From Vallitalea longa (GTDB taxonomy: Bacteria > Bacillota > Clostridia > Lachnospirales > Vallitaleaceae), in the NCBI RefSeq assembly GCF_027923465.1, contig NZ_BRLB01000001.1, positions 434,001 to 498,000 of the forward strand: 64,000 nucleotides of DNA, read 5' to 3'. This document shows, one piece after another, positions 25,261 through 33,070 of the stretch (position 1 is the stretch's first letter; each line of letters opens with the position of its first letter). The notes beneath the pieces were generated by a model that saw only the letters and a list, made by a program, of their open reading frames with translations, was not told the DNA's origin and did not search any database. The position numbers and the translations under genes are program-made.

Positions 25261-25428
25261 TGGTTTCTCCAATACATTATTATTACTTAATGAATTGTAT
25301 GAAATAATGTTTGTACATAATGCTTATTTTAAGCAACATTAATTTTCTAATTAATATGTTTTTTTATAGTTATTTACATTAAAGTAATAACTACATTATA
25401 ATCGAAATAAAATTGTGAGGTGCTATAT

Positions 25429-25653
25429 ATGAATAAAGGTGGTAAAATTGTTGGAATAGTCGTTTTGTCTATTTTAATATTTGTCAATTTAATAAAATTA
25501 TTTGTAACAGCTATAACATATATGATTGCATCACCTGGTGCAAGTTTTGAGTCTGGATATATAGTTGGATCTTCAATAGGCTCTGTTTTGTTCATTGCTC
25601 TATTAATTTTCGGGATTGTCAAAATAGCAAAATCTTTATCTAATAAATATTAA
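25429..25653 (+). CDS. Small membrane protein
   Basis: 74 residues from the ATG at 25429 with GTGAGGTG upstream; an in-frame GTG at 25420 overlaps that site. Two hydrophobic stretches (IVGIVVLSILIFVNLIKLFV and SIGSVLFIALLIFGIVKIA) are linked by GASFESGYIVG. One of at least eight short membrane proteins in the element; function unknown. Confidence 0.55.
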   Translation: MNKGGKIVGIVVLSILIFVNLIKLFVTAITYMIASPGASFESGYIVGSSIGSVLFIALLIFGIVKIAKSLSNKY

Positions 25654-25742
25654 ATAAAGATTGTCAGTTGAGTGTTATACTCTTTGATTACTAATAAGAT
25701 TTTGTATTGAATTAATGGTTTTAGAAATGAAAGGTTGTTTAT

Positions 25743-25961
25743 ATGCTTATATTAATTTCTATTTTTCTTGGTTTAATTGCTTTTATTGTAATATTAATTT
25801 TAACTGAATTAATTACTGTTATCTCTGGTTGTTATGGAGATATAGAATTATTTGCTATATGTTTGGTGGGTGCAATAATAATTAGTTGTACTTTCATTGT
25901 AATTGCTAAGTTAGATGATCTGAAGAATTCTAAGGATGAATCTAAGGAAGATTTACTATAA
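25743..25961 (+). CDS. Small membrane protein, paralogue of 32186-32419
   Basis: 72 residues. Two membrane helices (LILISIFLGLIAFIVILIL; FAICLVGAIIISCTFIVIAKL) are followed by an acidic tail DESKEDLL. The same plan and matching positions (AICL..AIII.CT..I.AKL, ..DLL end) are found in the protein at 32186, and the leader (AATGAAAGGTTG) is shared. The pair frames the central part of the mobile element, suggesting an internal duplication. Confidence 0.6.
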   Translation: MLILISIFLGLIAFIVILILTELITVISGCYGDIELFAICLVGAIIISCTFIVIAKLDDLKNSKDESKEDLL

Positions 25962-25978
25962 GAATCTAATTAATTCAT

Positions 25979-26016
25979 ACAAAAGTATAAAATACTACTT
26001 AACTTTATACTTTTGT
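25979..26016 (+). terminator. Intrinsic terminator
   Basis: 13-bp perfect stem ACAAAAGTATAAA / TTTATACTTTTGT with a 12-base loop, then TTTATTG. It follows the small membrane gene. Confidence 0.7.
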
Positions 26017-26078
26017 TTTATTGTGATAAAATAATTCTCAACATTTTTTTAAATTATAGGTTTCTATAATTTGCGAAT

Positions 26079-26119
26079 CAATTAATGCCTGGTCATTGTT
26101 TAAGAACAGGCATTAATTG
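26079..26119. repeat. 13-bp-arm hairpin
   Basis: CAATTAATGCCTG and CAGGCATTAATTG at 26079-26091 and 26107-26119, 15-base loop. No T-run on either strand; role unknown. Confidence 0.5.
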
Positions 26120-26170
26120 TTAATAAATATCTTTTAATATCACGATAACAGTTAATAAAGTTTATAGATA

Positions 26171-26245
26171 AACAATCGTAAAACGCTATCATAATTTTCT
26201 ACTAATTCATATCTTTATCAAATTCATCAAGTTGTGTATAACATT
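26171..26245 (-). pseudogene. Decayed 3' copy of the 118-residue gene
   Basis: About 75 bases closely match 20281-20361 (encoding LDCYTQLDKYDKDIVDKLVEG), with an 8-base deletion and scattered changes. Only the 3' end is left. It abuts another broken small gene. Confidence 0.7.
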
Positions 26246-26246
26246 G

Positions 26247-26472
26247 TTATTTATTATTTGGTTCATAATTAGAGTTATTTAACATTTCATCAACTATTGC
26301 TAGTAAGTCTTCATCATTTATTGTACCATCGATTACTACATCAGCATCATATTTTTCTTTATCTGTATTTTTCAGCTAGCATATTAAAATAATATCCGTC
26401 TATAGCTAAATCAACTAATGTGAACTCATTAGTACGGTTTACATCCAAAAAACCCTCTACAGTAATTATCAT
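26247..26472 (-). pseudogene. Frameshifted small gene
   Basis: Begins MIITVEGFLDVNRTNEFTLV and continues in frame to GYYFNMLA, then shifts frame to KNTDKEKYDADVVIDGTIND..EMLNNSNYEPNNK before TAA at 26249-26247. About 75 residues if repaired. Acidic, small and soluble, next to a decayed immunity-type copy, so possibly itself an immunity gene. The family is not recognised. Confidence 0.55.
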
Positions 26473-26789
26473 CCTTTTAAATTTTATATAGGTCTGCTCA
26501 TTATTTAGTTTATGAATGCTTTTATCTTAACCAAACAGTGCTTTAGTCAATATTATTTTTAATTAGAATAATACCATATATACAAATTTTAATTAACAAT
26601 ATTTTATTAACTAATTTACATTAAACAAAATTATTTTTGTCGAACTTTATATCCATAATATGACATATTTTTTTGAATAATTGTGCTACAATTGCTATTG
26701 TTTCGATCGAAATATATAATTCTAATATGATACGTGTAATTTACTGAAGATTTTTATTTTTTTGTTTAAAATTATCAATTATACTTATT

Positions 26790-27195
26790 TTACAATTAGA
26801 ATTATCTTTAGCTAAAGGAATTGCAGATGGTGAATTCTATACTGTACCAGTAACTTACTATGCTCAAGAATAATGTTATTGGTATGGACCAGCTTCAATA
26901 AGACAAAGTTTTAAGTTTTCATAAACTAGAGAGTAAGAGTTCTCAACAATTACCAACCCAAACTACCTTAGCTAAACAAGCTGATACAACTAAAGATTGA
27001 TCTGAAACTAAAAATTTGAGAGATACAATCAAAAATTACAAAAAAATATATAATTTTAGCTCTTATCAAGCTACAGATATAAATAATTGCATTAATCCAT
27101 TAGCTACATTTGAACGTAGAATAAAAAGCGCTTTAACGTATAAAGAAAATGCTCCAATAGTACTAATTGAGAGAGAAGTAAGTTGGACAAATTAA
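26790..27195 (+). pseudogene. Decayed C39-like cysteine peptidase
   Basis: A readable track FYTVPVTYYAQE*CYWYGPASIRQ is followed, after a frameshift, by LSFHKLESKSSQQLPTQT and then a stop before SETKNLRDTIKNY..IVLIEREVSWTN. The order and motifs fit extracellular peptidase_C39-like proteins, whose catalytic cysteine sits in YWCGPAS; here that position is tyrosine. Two stops, one frameshift and loss of the nucleophile make it non-functional. Confidence 0.7.
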
Positions 27196-27239
27196 TGAAC
27201 CATTATAAGACATTAAATGATAACATAATTATATAGTGA

Positions 27240-27360
27240 CATGCTCCCCCACTAAACCTATAAAACGGTTTTGAGGGGGCTTCTTGGGACGTAGTAACCT
27301 AATGGTTACTATTATTACCAAGCTCTACGGGTAAGCCCTACCCTGTAATATTTTAATATT
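27240..27360 (-). ncRNA. Predicted omega RNA (TnpB guide RNA) scaffold
   Basis: The region downstream of tnpB up to the element end holds successive hairpins (AGTAACC/GGTTACT near 27294-27311, then the GC-rich end hairpin). In IS605 elements this region yields the RNA whose 3' guide comes from the flanking DNA, here just below 27240. Inference from family organisation. Confidence 0.5.
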
Positions 27361-28462
27361 GCAACAACAATTTACCTTGATTTTTAATGTTTATACTTGC
27401 ATTTAGGTCTCTATCTATTGAATTGCCACACTCACAAGTATATACTCTTTCTGATAGTTTCAAGTCTTTTTTTACTGCACCACAAATTGAACAGGTTTTA
27501 CTTGATGGATAGAATCTGTCTATCTTCACAAGTTGTTTTCCTCTTAATTCAGCTTTATATTTAAGCATTGCAATGAACATTCCCCAACCATTATCAGATA
27601 CGCTTTTACCAAATTTCAATGCTTGGCTCATACCTTTCATATTTAGGTCTTCTATCGCTATAGCATTGTATTTATTTACTAATTGAGTAGATAGTTTATG
27701 TAAAAAATCCGATCTTGAATTTTTGATTTTATAGTGTATTCTTGCCACTTTAGTCTTTTGTTTATACCAATTATTTGAAAACCTTACCATACGTGATAAT
27801 TTCCTTTGTGCCTTGATAAGTTTAGCTTCTAACATACGAAAAAATCTAGGATACTTGGCTCTTTGGTTTTCAGAGCTAACAAACAGTTCTTTCATTGAAA
27901 AATCTAAACCTACTATGTTGCCGTTACTTGGAACTTGAATTATTTCTTTTTCAAATTCAGTAGTAATACTTACAAAATAAGCACCTGTAGGTACTTGACT
28001 TATAGTAGCAGATAATATTTTATGATTTCTAGGTATTTCTCTATGAAATTTAGTTTTTAGTAATCCTAATTTTGGGAACTTCAACATACTGCCTTCTATT
28101 CTTATTGAATTGTTAGTGTTTTTGGTTGTATAAGATTTGATATTGTTTCTTTTAGATTTGAATCTAGGATATTTAGCTCTCTTTTGAAAGAAATTCTTAA
28201 AAGCAGTATCTAAATTCCTAAGTGCAGATTGAAGAGAAACACTATCCACTTCTTTAAGCCAAGTTAAATCTTTTTTCAAAGCTGTTAATTCTTTAGCTTG
28301 ATTAACATAAGTAGTTGATTTTTCTTCATTCTTGTATAATTCAATTCTTTGATTAAGAAAACGATTGAATACAAATCTAGTACAGCCGAAGGTTTTATGA
28401 ATTAAAGTCAGTTGTTCCTTATTAGGATATATTCTATATTTGAAAGCTTTATTGATTTTCAT
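27353..28462 (-). CDS. tnpB: TnpB RNA-guided endonuclease
   Basis: 369 residues. The RuvC catalytic residues are present: D187 in IVGLDFSMKEL, E271 in AIAIEDLNMKGM and the aspartates of SIDRDLNAS near 350. The zinc ribbon has CSICG (324-328) and CECG (343-346). N-terminal helix-turn-helix region KAFKYRIYPNKEQ. TnpB cuts DNA under guidance of an RNA made from its own 3' region and helps retain the element at donor sites. Length and motifs indicate an intact nuclease. Divergent from tnpA with 67 bases between them. Confidence 0.92.
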   Translation of the reverse strand: MKINKAFKYRIYPNKEQLTLIHKTFGCTRFVFNRFLNQRIELYKNEEKSTTYVNQAKELTALKKDLTWLKEVDSVSLQSALRNLDTAFKNFFQKRAKYPRFKSKRNNIKSYTTKNTNNSIRIEGSMLKFPKLGLLKTKFHREIPRNHKILSATISQVPTGAYFVSITTEFEKEIIQVPSNGNIVGLDFSMKELFVSSENQRAKYPRFFRMLEAKLIKAQRKLSRMVRFSNNWYKQKTKVARIHYKIKNSRSDFLHKLSTQLVNKYNAIAIEDLNMKGMSQALKFGKSVSDNGWGMFIAMLKYKAELRGKQLVKIDRFYPSSKTCSICGAVKKDLKLSERVYTCECGNSIDRDLNASINIKNQGKLLLQY

Positions 28463-28529
28463 AGATTTTCCCTCTTCCTTATGTTATAATTATATCGTAA
28501 TTCAATTTAGTTGTAAAGGAGTTTTTTAA

Positions 28530-28946
28530 ATGAATAATAGTGAATTCAAAAGCAATAGACATTCAATATACAATCTAAAATATCATTTGGTTGTAATAAC
28601 TAAATATAGACACAAATGTATTAACAAAGAACTATTAGACGACCTAAATGAAATATTCAAAAACATAATTGAAGGAAAAAACGGAACTATAATCGAATTT
28701 AATGGAGAACCTGACCATATCCATTTACTATTTGAAACACCTCCCCAAGTGGAATTAGCAAAATTAGTTAATACTCTAAAGACTGTTTCTTCAAGACTTA
28801 TTAGGAAAAAACATAGTGAATATTTAAAAGAATATTACTGTAAACCCGTATTTTGGAGTAGAAGTTATTGCATTTTAACAATTGGAGGAGCAACAATAGA
28901 AATGATTGAGAAATATATTCGCTCTCAAGCAGGAGTTAAAGATTAA
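28530..28946 (+). CDS. tnpA: IS200/IS605 TnpA Y1 transposase
   Basis: 138 residues, full length. HUH motif HIH at 63-65 (GEPDHIHLLFE) and catalytic tyrosine Y129 in EKYIRSQAG. It cuts and joins single-stranded DNA at the hairpin ends, giving peel-and-paste transposition. AAAGGAG precedes the ATG. With tnpB it makes a complete IS605-type element inside the larger integrative element. Confidence 0.93.
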   Translation: MNNSEFKSNRHSIYNLKYHLVVITKYRHKCINKELLDDLNEIFKNIIEGKNGTIIEFNGEPDHIHLLFETPPQVELAKLVNTLKTVSSRLIRKKHSEYLKEYYCKPVFWSRSYCILTIGGATIEMIEKYIRSQAGVKD

Positions 28947-29116
28947 AAACCGTTCCGATTCATCTCCCTCCTAGTTAGAGGAGGGGGTTTTCTCGAAACA
29001 TCTAGATAAATTTATCATATTTTGATGGAATTATTCCTTCCGAAGTATAAACATACATCTTTTTTACAATTTTATTAAAGGCTGATATATATGAATCACA
29101 AATACCATGCAGAGTA

Positions 29117-29512
29117 TTAATCATTTAAAGTAGTACTACCTGCACTATTTCTCAGATTAACATTAATTGTATCAAGGTCACTTCCAAACCAACCTGCAGT
29201 TGTTACTTTTAATGTCCCTGTAACCTTTTTTATAGGACTTGATGCATTAGCAAATATATTTATATAAACATAACTAGATGACCAATAAGCAACCTTAACT
29301 GTAGAGTAAACTGCTGTTCACCTACTCATTGCATCTCTGTTGTTTATTGCTCTAAGACTTCCATCATTTTCTTGAATAACAATTATTTCTGAGTTATCAT
29401 TTAGCTTTGTCCGCTGATATTCTACCCATTAAACATAAGATAATAAATAATAAAGTAACCATTAATGCTATTATCTTTCTAACCTCAAGTAATGCTGTTA
29501 ATTTTCTTTCAT
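29117..29512 (-). pseudogene. Decayed small secreted protein
   Basis: The ATG at 29512 has GGGGAG upstream. After a frameshift the frame codes a signal peptide (RKIIALMVTLLFIILCLMG, then SADKA). A further shift leads to LNDNSEIIVIQENDGSLRAINN, an in-frame TGA, then TAVYSTVKVAYWSSSYVYIN..TTAGWFGSDLDTINVNLRNS to a TAA. Two frameshifts and one stop. If repaired it would be an exported beta-rich protein of about 130 residues. Confidence 0.6.
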
Positions 29513-29591
29513 TCTACATCTCCCCAATCTTTAAAGCAGCTGCCTTCATATTTTTTATTTTTTCTTTAATTTATTCATATGCACGTCCCTA

Positions 29592-29735
29592 CTAAAAAAG
29601 TCTTTTATCTATCTTATGAAATCTATCTAGCATAGTCCAAACTTCTTCTCTATTCTTTTCTGTTTCCTTTTCCTGATCCACCATCACCTGCATTCCAGAA
29701 GAAATCACTAAAATAAATAATGCATAAAACCCTTA
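29592..29735 (-). pseudogene. Fragment of a small membrane-anchored protein
   Basis: An open frame without a good start encodes one hydrophobic segment (FYALFILVISSGMQVMV) and a charged helix (EKETEKNREEVWTMLDRFHK). Size and plan recall small phage or bacteriocin accessory proteins. The family is not certain. Confidence 0.3.
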
Positions 29736-29812
29736 TTGTCTCATGATTAATAAAAAATCCTATAAATTACTACTTAACCCATTATTATTACTGGCTTTAC
29801 ACCGCTTTTTCA

Positions 29813-30034
29813 TGTCAAATACTAAATCTGAACTGATTTATGTCCTAATGCTTTCCTTACATATTCAAGGTCATGGGTTGATTTATATAACCTATTTGCA
29901 TATGTTTTTCTTAAGCTATGCCCTGTTATGCTTTCAAGATTGATCTCACTATCTAGTGAAACCTTTTTTAATATATCTGAATATGATTTCTCAGTGATAT
30001 ATTTACATCCTCTTCCCTTTTGGCTTGGGAATGC
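29813..30034 (-). pseudogene. 3' fragment of a tyrosine recombinase
   Basis: The frame reads AFPSQKGRGCKYITEKSYSD..ITGHSLRKTYANRLYKSTHDLEYVRKALGHKSVQI and then a stop. The HxxR box (HSLRKTYA) and LGH box are those of phage-type integrases. The catalytic tyrosine region is lost at a TAG, and the 5' part is replaced by the ASCH fragment. A remnant of an older integrase in the element. Confidence 0.7.
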
Positions 30035-30212
30035 ATATTCAATACTGTATTAGCCATCTCTTCATAACAGAAATCTTTATCAATCTTTTTACCTGCGTGA
30101 ATATATATTCACCACGATATTTAGTTCTCCATGAACGAGTTTCAATTTTCTTAGCTTTCATAGCTATTAATGTAGCCCAAGGCTGAATTATGGTTAAAGC
30201 TTTTGATTGCAT
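30035..30212 (-). pseudogene. 5' fragment of an ASCH-domain protein
   Basis: The ATG at 30212 has GAGGG upstream. MQSKALTIIQPWATLIAMKAKK, then IETRSWRTKYRGEY, is the N-terminal ASCH signature (QPWA, ETRSWRTKYRG). A one-base slip in a TATATA stretch leads to IHAGKKIDKDFCYEEMANTVL, after which the sequence fuses to the recombinase remnant. Confidence 0.65.
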
Positions 30213-30352
30213 TTTATTCCCTCACTTTCTATAACTTTGATTTTATCATATTTCTACTTGATAGTTATTCGGTTTTGTTATCTTTACATCATATATATAT
30301 CAATGTTATAATCCTTTAGTAACATAATTTTCACTATGAAAGGATTGATATT

Positions 30353-30718
30353 ATGTTAGTTTATGCTATCATAACTATTTCTCTAGCTCTTGTGTTTTAT
30401 ACCATAGGTGTATGGTCCGAAAAAATACAAGGTCAACTTAAAAGATGGCATTTGATACTTTTTTGGTTGGGACTTGTATTTGATACAACTGGAACAACTC
30501 TCATGAGTTCAATATCCGAAAATACTTCCATACTAAATTTTCATGGAATTACTGGATTACTTGCAATATTATTAATGCTATTTCATGCTGTATGGGCTAC
30601 TATAGTCTTAACAAAAAATAACGTAAACACGCTAGTAAAATTTCATAAATTCAGCATATTGGTTTGGTTAATCTGGCTCATTCCATTTTTATCAGGAGTA
30701 ATGATTGGTATGAGGTAG
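30353..30718 (+). CDS. HsmA-family four-helix membrane protein
   Basis: 121 residues with four hydrophobic helices. The sequence HLILFWLGLVFDTTGTTLM and ILNFHGITGLLAILLMLFHAVWA are characteristic of the HsmA/TIGR03987 family of small membrane proteins of unknown role. AAAGGA precedes the ATG. Intact, unlike its decayed upstream neighbours. Confidence 0.75.
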   Translation: MLVYAIITISLALVFYTIGVWSEKIQGQLKRWHLILFWLGLVFDTTGTTLMSSISENTSILNFHGITGLLAILLMLFHAVWATIVLTKNNVNTLVKFHKFSILVWLIWLIPFLSGVMIGMR

Positions 30719-30819
30719 ATGAATATAAATATTCAAATACCTCTATTTACTAACCTAACTTTAATTTATTTTAACTATGTATTATAATTTTTTTATCTTT
30801 GTATAAGGAGTTGTTTTGA

Positions 30820-31008
30820 TTGAATAAAATTGCATTTTGTTTATCTGGTATTTTAGTAATTCTATGTTTTTGTTGGCTAATACTAATTTCTCTACTTAGT
30901 AATTTAGGACAATTTTATGGATATACTACTTTTCCTTTCTTGTTGTCATTGTTAGGAATTGGAACTGGTTTATACCTGTGTAGATATTTTTATAAAAAGG
31001 ACAAATAG
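30820..31008 (+). CDS. Small membrane protein with TTG start
   Basis: 62 residues. AAGGAG sits nine bases before a TTG. Two helices (FCLSGILVILCFCWLILISLL and FPFLLSLLGIGTGLYLCRYFY) and a basic C-terminus KKDK. Family unrecognised. Confidence 0.5.
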   Translation: MNKIAFCLSGILVILCFCWLILISLLSNLGQFYGYTTFPFLLSLLGIGTGLYLCRYFYKKDK

Positions 31009-31111
31009 TAATATATTCATTAATGCAGTTAAGAGAAATTTATTTTTGCATTTAGCTGCATTCTTTAGCTGTTTTACTATTAATATAAAATTAATAAGGT
31101 GGTTAATCTTC

Positions 31112-31342
31112 ATGAAGTTACTTTTTATAATTTACTATGTATTTATCATTGCTTTTATTAGTGTTGCAATTTATTTAATAATAATCGGTGAATATATAGC
31201 ATCCCTTATGGCTATATCAATGTGTGGTATATTTCTATGCATCATTTTCCATAATCGAAAACATACTAAAATTATCATTCTTTTTCTTCTTATTTTTGAA
31301 ATATTTCTATTAGTTATTCAAAAGGTGATTGATCTTAACTAA
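31112..31342 (+). CDS. Small membrane protein
   Basis: 76 residues from the ATG at 31112 with AAGGTGG upstream, which is preferred over longer frames that read through the preceding gene. Three hydrophobic segments (IIYYVFIIAFISVAIYLII; ASLMAISMCGIFLCIIF; IIILFLLIFEIFLLVI) around a short KHTK loop. Family unrecognised. Confidence 0.5.
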   Translation: MKLLFIIYYVFIIAFISVAIYLIIIGEYIASLMAISMCGIFLCIIFHNRKHTKIIILFLLIFEIFLLVIQKVIDLN

Positions 31343-31411
31343 ATACAATTTTTGCCTATACTCTTGCTTTTATCACCTTTAAGAGATAAAATATATTAGA
31401 GGTGATAAATA

Positions 31412-31732
31412 ATGAAATTTTTTAAAGATTTTTTTACATTAGGCAAACTTTCAGTATCATACATAATACATAAAATATTTTATATAGGTACTATATTTAT
31501 AGCTTTCAAAGCATATCTTTTTGCAAAAGGTATCTACCTTACACATACCTATATGAAAGATTTTTCTTATATTGAAAATGGTCAACATTGGTACACTTCT
31601 ACAGAAGCACAAAATACACCATTGGCGATACTTGGATTCATCGTATTTTTCATAGTAGTTCTTGTTATGTGGAAATTCATTTGTGAATTACTATTGAAAT
31701 TCTTTAGTTATTTTTCTAGTCATATTAACTAA
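31412..31732 (+). CDS. Membrane protein, possibly DUF4282-like
   Basis: 106 residues. The ATG is preceded by TTAGAGGTG. An N-terminal amphipathic part (KFFKDFFTLGKLSVSYIIHKIFYIG) leads into a first helix, a polar loop of about 35 residues with HWYTSTEAQ, and a second helix ILGFIVFFIVVLVMWKFICELLLKFF. The KFICELL ending resembles DUF4282 proteins; weak assignment. Confidence 0.55.
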   Translation: MKFFKDFFTLGKLSVSYIIHKIFYIGTIFIAFKAYLFAKGIYLTHTYMKDFSYIENGQHWYTSTEAQNTPLAILGFIVFFIVVLVMWKFICELLLKFFSYFSSHIN

Positions 31733-31768
31733 AATACTCTATACTATTACTACTAAATTTAACTTGGG

Positions 31769-32032
31769 GTGGCTAATATAACTTTTATCTATACAATCAT
31801 TGTTTGTTCTGCATTATCATACTTACTTTTTAAATTACAAAAACGATTTTCTTTTAGTAATAAAATACTTCCTAAGTCAAAAGTAATTCGCTTTATTATT
31901 GTGGTAACTCTAGTTACAGTTATAGACTCTAAGCTAGATAAGTATATAATCTCTGAATTGATTTATACCATTTTGTCATATTCGTTTTTTACCTTTGGTT
32001 TCTTTATACTCTTTAGCTATGAGCAAAACTAA
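31769..32032 (+). CDS. Small membrane protein with uncertain start
   Basis: Up to 87 residues, three hydrophobic segments (FIYTIIVCSALSYLLF; IRFIIVVTLVTVID; ILSYSFFTFGFFILF) separated by basic stretches. The GTG at 31769 lies within its own GGGGTGG Shine-Dalgarno, so a non-ATG start a few codons later is equally possible. Family unrecognised. Confidence 0.4.
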   Translation: MANITFIYTIIVCSALSYLLFKLQKRFSFSNKILPKSKVIRFIIVVTLVTVIDSKLDKYIISELIYTILSYSFFTFGFFILFSYEQN

Positions 32033-32185
32033 TATTTAGCATCTCTTAATTACTTCTTCCATTTTGTTAACTCTTTAAACTTTTTCATGTTATTTAACCT
32101 CCTCGATTGACCTTTAATTTCAACCTTTCCTTCTAATAAGTTTTGATATATAATATTATTACTCTAAATGAAAGGTTGACTAATT

Positions 32186-32419
32186 ATGATTATGCTAATA
32201 TTAATAATTATTGGTTTTATTTCTTTTTTCGGTTCACTCTATGCAATTTCATTACTATCTGCATTATTAGGTTTTAAGGGTAATGGAGAATTTCCTGGAA
32301 TTTGTTTTCTATGTGCAATAATAATATGCTGTACTTATCTAATCATTTCTAAGCTAAACGAGCAAAAAAATGAATTGAAAGAATACAATGAAAAATCTAA
32401 TCACGACCTACTAAAATAG
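32186..32419 (+). CDS. Small membrane protein, paralogue of 25743-25961
   Basis: 77 residues. Two membrane helices (LILIIIGFISFFGSLYAISLL; GICFLCAIIICCTYLIISKL) and a charged tail ending HDLLK. It shares helix positions, the CT..I.KL motif, the DLL terminus and the AATGAAAGGTTG leader with the protein at 25743. The two are about 6.2 kb apart, on either side of the IS605 element. Confidence 0.6.
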   Translation: MIMLILIIIGFISFFGSLYAISLLSALLGFKGNGEFPGICFLCAIIICCTYLIISKLNEQKNELKEYNEKSNHDLLK

Positions 32420-32429
32420 TTTTTTCATA

Positions 32430-32690
32430 TTCTCACTCTCAAAAACCTTATCCCCTGTCATCTTAGCAATACACTCTATTCCTAGTATTGCTATTTATCT
32501 TATACTATCAGCCTTATTAATCTTTATCTTATATCGCTTATATATTCTTGTATACTTTACTTCCTTGCTGATTCCTCTAGGTTCAAAAATGTATGATCGC
32601 TATAGGGGAAATACTTACTTCCATCTTCTCCATTCTTCATCTTCTCCAGTAACATCATAGTATTCTCATACATTTTCTTCACCCGCCTTG
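32430..32690 (-). pseudogene. Decayed coding fragment
   Basis: The track KKMYENTMMLLEKMKNGEDG..SKYFPYSDHTFLNLEESARK continues after a frameshift as EVKYTRIYKRYKIKINKAD, a stop, then IAILGIECIAKMTGDKVFES. The product family is not recognised. It shows the same erosion as the rest of 26-33 kb. Confidence 0.4.
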
Positions 32691-32726
32691 TATTTCAAAC
32701 TCTTTAGGATTAGTCAAGCTAAATTG

Positions 32727-32971
32727 ATTACGATAATTGTACAGTTTTATTTGATTTATTACTAAAGAATGGTAATCGTGACGATCGTTTTTACACAATT
32801 AACTATTGTAATAATACTTTTGATTTTAATTCACTAACTCATATAACAGATATTCCTAATGATATACGGAAACACTGTTGTGAATACTATTATACTAATC
32901 AATATCTATTTGAAAATACTATTTTACCATTACCATTAGTATTTTTAATTAAAAAGGGACAAATAATATAA
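32727..32971 (+). pseudogene. 5'-truncated coding fragment
   Basis: An 80-codon open frame (DYDNCTVLFDLLLKNGNRDD..FYTINYCNNTFDFNSLTHITD..YLFENTILPLPLVFLIKKG) with no start codon or Shine-Dalgarno, ending in TAA. Acidic to neutral. Probably the remains of a larger cargo gene; family unknown. Confidence 0.35.
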
Positions 32972-33070
32972 GCTAAAAAAAGTAACCTTTATATTAGGTT
33001 TACTTTTTTAATTGTCTTAATCATTTTTTTCATTTATAATATTATCATAAGTAAATATGAGGTGATACCA

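Larger units (their letters stand above)
27236..28998. mobile_element. IS605-type insertion sequence (IS200/IS605 family)
   Basis: Divergent tnpA (plus) and tnpB (minus) are flanked by sub-terminal hairpins: GCTCCCCCACTAAACC / GGTTTTGAGGGGGC near 27241-27286, and CCCTCCT / AGGAGGG near 28967-28986. There are no terminal inverted repeats or target duplication, as is normal for this family. Both genes look intact. Exact ends are estimated to within about 20 bases. Confidence 0.8.
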
